A stretch of 7,459 nucleotides of DNA from an uncultured Bacteroidota bacterium (lineage in GTDB: Bacteria; Bacteroidota; Bacteroidia; Chitinophagales; Chitinophagaceae), in assembly GCA_946480675.1 (NCBI GenBank), contig CAMLKS010000117.1, positions 1-7,459 of the forward strand, in the 5' to 3' direction. Positions 6,598-7,459 of this stretch are shown here, piece after piece (within the stretch, counting starts at the first letter, position 1; every line of letters begins with the position of its first letter). The notes beneath the pieces are model-generated. The model was not told where the DNA came from. It saw only the letters and a program-made list of their open reading frames with translations, and ran no database searches. Made by a program: the position numbers and the translations under genes.

Positions 6598-6666
6598 AAT
6601 TGTCGTTTCCAGTATATCGGGGCAGGCGCAAAAATGTTACAGTATCCGGCAAATTTTTTTGCCCAT

Positions 6667-6694
6667 AAAAAAAGAACCACCTGTGGCGGTTCTT
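6667..6694 (-). terminator. Rho-independent terminator of the 52-codon gene
   Basis: Read on the minus strand, AAGAACCGCC pairs with GGTGGTTCTT around a three-base ACA loop (ten pairs, one of them G-U) and runs straight into a T tract. The hairpin begins 26 bases after the stop of the small minus-strand gene. It separates that gene from the downstream secreted-protein gene and suggests that the short unit is transcribed and ended in its own right. Confidence 0.85.
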
Positions 6695-6720
6695 CCTGTT
6701 TATTAAAAGAAGGTTATTCA

Positions 6721-6879
6721 CTATGCGAAAGCAGGCTCTATAGCTACAGATGGCACAGGTGCTGCCGGTGGGTTCATCTGCTGCCTGTATTTTATTTCTG
6801 CTGCTTTGTAAGACAGGTAGTAGAAGGGCAACTGTGTTAGTGATACGGCTGTTTTCAAGTAAATGGTCAGTTTATTCAT
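6721..6879 (-). CDS. Small protein of 52 residues, unknown function
   Basis: I do not recognise this protein. From the ATG at 6879 it reads MNKLTIYLKTAVSLTQLPFY, continues with YLSYKAAEIKYRQQMNPP, and ends in an Ala/Pro-rich tail (AAPVPSVAIEPAFA). Residues 4-25 are hydrophobic with scattered polar positions, so a membrane-associated or amphipathic helix is possible; there is no signal-peptidase site I trust. The frame is open to an ATG at 6957, but a good promoter lies within that longer frame (6905-6937), which makes the shorter start the sensible one. The leader is CAA-rich (CAACAACAACAAACACAGAG) and probably unstructured, with a weak AGAGAA before the ATG. Promoter before and terminator after make a complete one-gene unit. 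It could also be a non-coding RNA with a chance reading frame. Confidence 0.55.
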   Translation of the reverse strand: MNKLTIYLKTAVSLTQLPFYYLSYKAAEIKYRQQMNPPAAPVPSVAIEPAFA

Positions 6880-6904
6880 TTCTCTGTGTTTGTTGTTGTT
6901 GATA

Positions 6905-6937
6905 CAAAAATCATACATCCAACAATCACTTCTCAAA
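6905..6937 (-). promoter_or_regulatory. Bacteroidota-type promoter of the 52-codon gene
   Basis: On the minus strand TTTG (6937-6934) is followed after 21 bases by GATTTTTG (6912-6905), which matches seven of eight positions of TAnnTTTG with allowed spacing. The predicted start of transcription, near 6898, leaves about 20 bases before the ATG at 6879. The geometry closely parallels the glutamine synthetase promoter in this window. Confidence 0.55.
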
Positions 6938-6950
6938 ACCGGGGGTAGCG

Positions 6951-6988
6951 TTAACATGGGCTTTGCATCTCATTAACAAGCGATTAAC
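6951..6988. repeat. Three TTAAC repeats at 22- and 11-base steps
   Basis: TTAAC occurs at 6951-6955, 6973-6977 and 6984-6988. The steps of 22 and 11 bases put all three on one face of the helix. They lie just upstream of the promoter of the small minus-strand gene, where an activator would sit, but a five-base repeat is short enough to arise by chance. Confidence 0.3.
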
Positions 6989-6993
6989 GAACT

Positions 6994-7458
6994 TCAGTAC
7001 AGTAGCCTGTTAATAGCTTGCTGCACGGCATCTGTCGTATATTTTTCATCAATACGCATACGCGCATTGATGCCCAGTTGTTCCCACTGCTCACGTTGCT
7101 GCCACGCGCGCTCCATAGCATTGGCAAAGCAGGTAACCACCGGCGCTTCTGCCACAAATCCGTTCACACCTTCTTCTATCACATCTGCATTGCCACCTAC
7201 ATCGGTCACCACTGCGGCACGCCTGCAATAGTTGGCCTCCAGCAGCGAAAGTGGGGTACCTTCTCCCCGCGATGGCATCAGCATAATATGGTTGGCTTCC
7301 CATAGCTCTACAATATTGTTTACAAAGCCTTTGAATATAACTTTATCTGCCAAACCCTTATTAGCAGCCAGTTCCTGCAGGTATTCCAGGTGGTCGCCCG
7401 ACCCGTATATGTTCACATTAAAATTGCGGTTGCGCCATTGTGGTTGTGCAAAGGTTTC
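6994..7458 (-). CDS. Glycosyltransferase family 4 protein, C-terminal part, 5'-truncated by window edge
   Basis: GT4 enzymes transfer a sugar from a nucleotide-activated donor with retention of configuration, typically when building cell-surface polysaccharide, glycolipid or exopolysaccharide. Only the C-terminal, donor-binding half is present. The frame is open to the window end; the GTG at 7416 is internal, because the family pattern runs through it (RNFNVNIYGSGDH). Landmarks are IYGSGDHLEYLQ, then VIFKGFVNNIVELWEANHI, then PSRGEGTPLSLLEA, which holds the EX7E motif (Glu-Gly-Thr-Pro-Leu-Ser-Leu-Leu-Glu) that binds the donor, followed by VVTDVGGNADVIEEGVNGFV. The protein ends AINRLLY with a TGA stop. 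The acceptor and donor cannot be told from this half. Neighbouring genes that would define a polysaccharide cluster lie beyond the window edge. Confidence 0.92.
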   Translation of the reverse strand, partial: ETFAQPQWRNRNFNVNIYGSGDHLEYLQELAANKGLADKVIFKGFVNNIVELWEANHIMLMPSRGEGTPLSLLEANYCRRAAVVTDVGGNADVIEEGVNGFVAEAPVVTCFANAMERAWQQREQWEQLGINARMRIDEKYTTDAVQQAINRLLY

Positions 7459-7459
7459 C

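Noticed and set aside
6629..6653. TTTG and CATTTTTG on the minus strand as the promoter of the second T9SS cargo gene
   Set aside because: The gap is only 13 bases, well short of the usual 19-21, so at most the -7-like box could be real.
6648..6663. Inverted repeat GGCAAA-TTTT-TTTGCC before the second T9SS cargo gene
   Set aside because: The six-base stem is short and half AT, and it lies just after a much better terminator; probably incidental.
6488..6840. Plus-strand frames of 72 and 101 codons across the start of the second T9SS cargo gene and the small gene
   Set aside because: They run antisense to a signal peptide, a terminator and the small gene, are rich in Cys and Arg, and show no family pattern.
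1..7459. CRISPR array, insertion sequence, tRNA, defence or biosynthetic cluster
   Set aside because: No regularly spaced repeats, transposase, terminal inverted repeats, tRNA-like fold or recognisable system genes were seen; the lone phosphopantetheinyl transferase and lone partial glycosyltransferase do not make a cluster within this window.

Overview
The window looks like ordinary chromosome from a Bacteroidota bacterium, probably from the Chitinophagaceae/Chitinophagales side, although the family is only a guess. Three things point to the phylum. Two secreted proteins end in a type IX secretion (T9SS) type A sorting domain. There is a long type III glutamine synthetase. The best promoters fit the Bacteroidota pattern TTTG-(about 20 bases)-TAnnTTTG, and the genes lack clear Shine-Dalgarno sites.

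Plus-strand half (1-5595). The window opens inside an Sfp-type 4'-phosphopantetheinyl transferase. Next is a well-formed promoter with a very short leader, then the 730-residue type III glutamine synthetase and a strong terminator. A phosphinothricin-acetyltransferase-like GNAT enzyme and an unrecognised, AT-richer two-helix membrane protein follow. A 285-base non-coding stretch with several small palindromes precedes a secreted T9SS cargo protein of unknown function. That gene ends at a hairpin and is followed by an OsmC-family peroxidase-like protein, whose real start is about 66 bases downstream of the longest open frame.

Convergence point (5596-5664). A perfect 30-base palindrome serves as a two-way terminator between the OsmC gene and the minus-strand genes.

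Minus-strand half (5665-7459). From right to left these are the C-terminal part of a GT4-family glycosyltransferase, a 52-codon small gene with its own promoter and terminator, and a second T9SS cargo protein.

I see no mobile element, CRISPR array, tRNA, rRNA or clear defence system. The genes are mostly separate transcription units rather than one pathway: cofactor transfer to carrier proteins, nitrogen assimilation, detoxification by acetylation, peroxide defence, and surface or secreted proteins. The items most worth following up are the 52-residue small gene, the small membrane protein, the palindromes at 4062-4124, and the two T9SS proteins with no recognised function. I did not find convincing evidence for a new multi-gene system.
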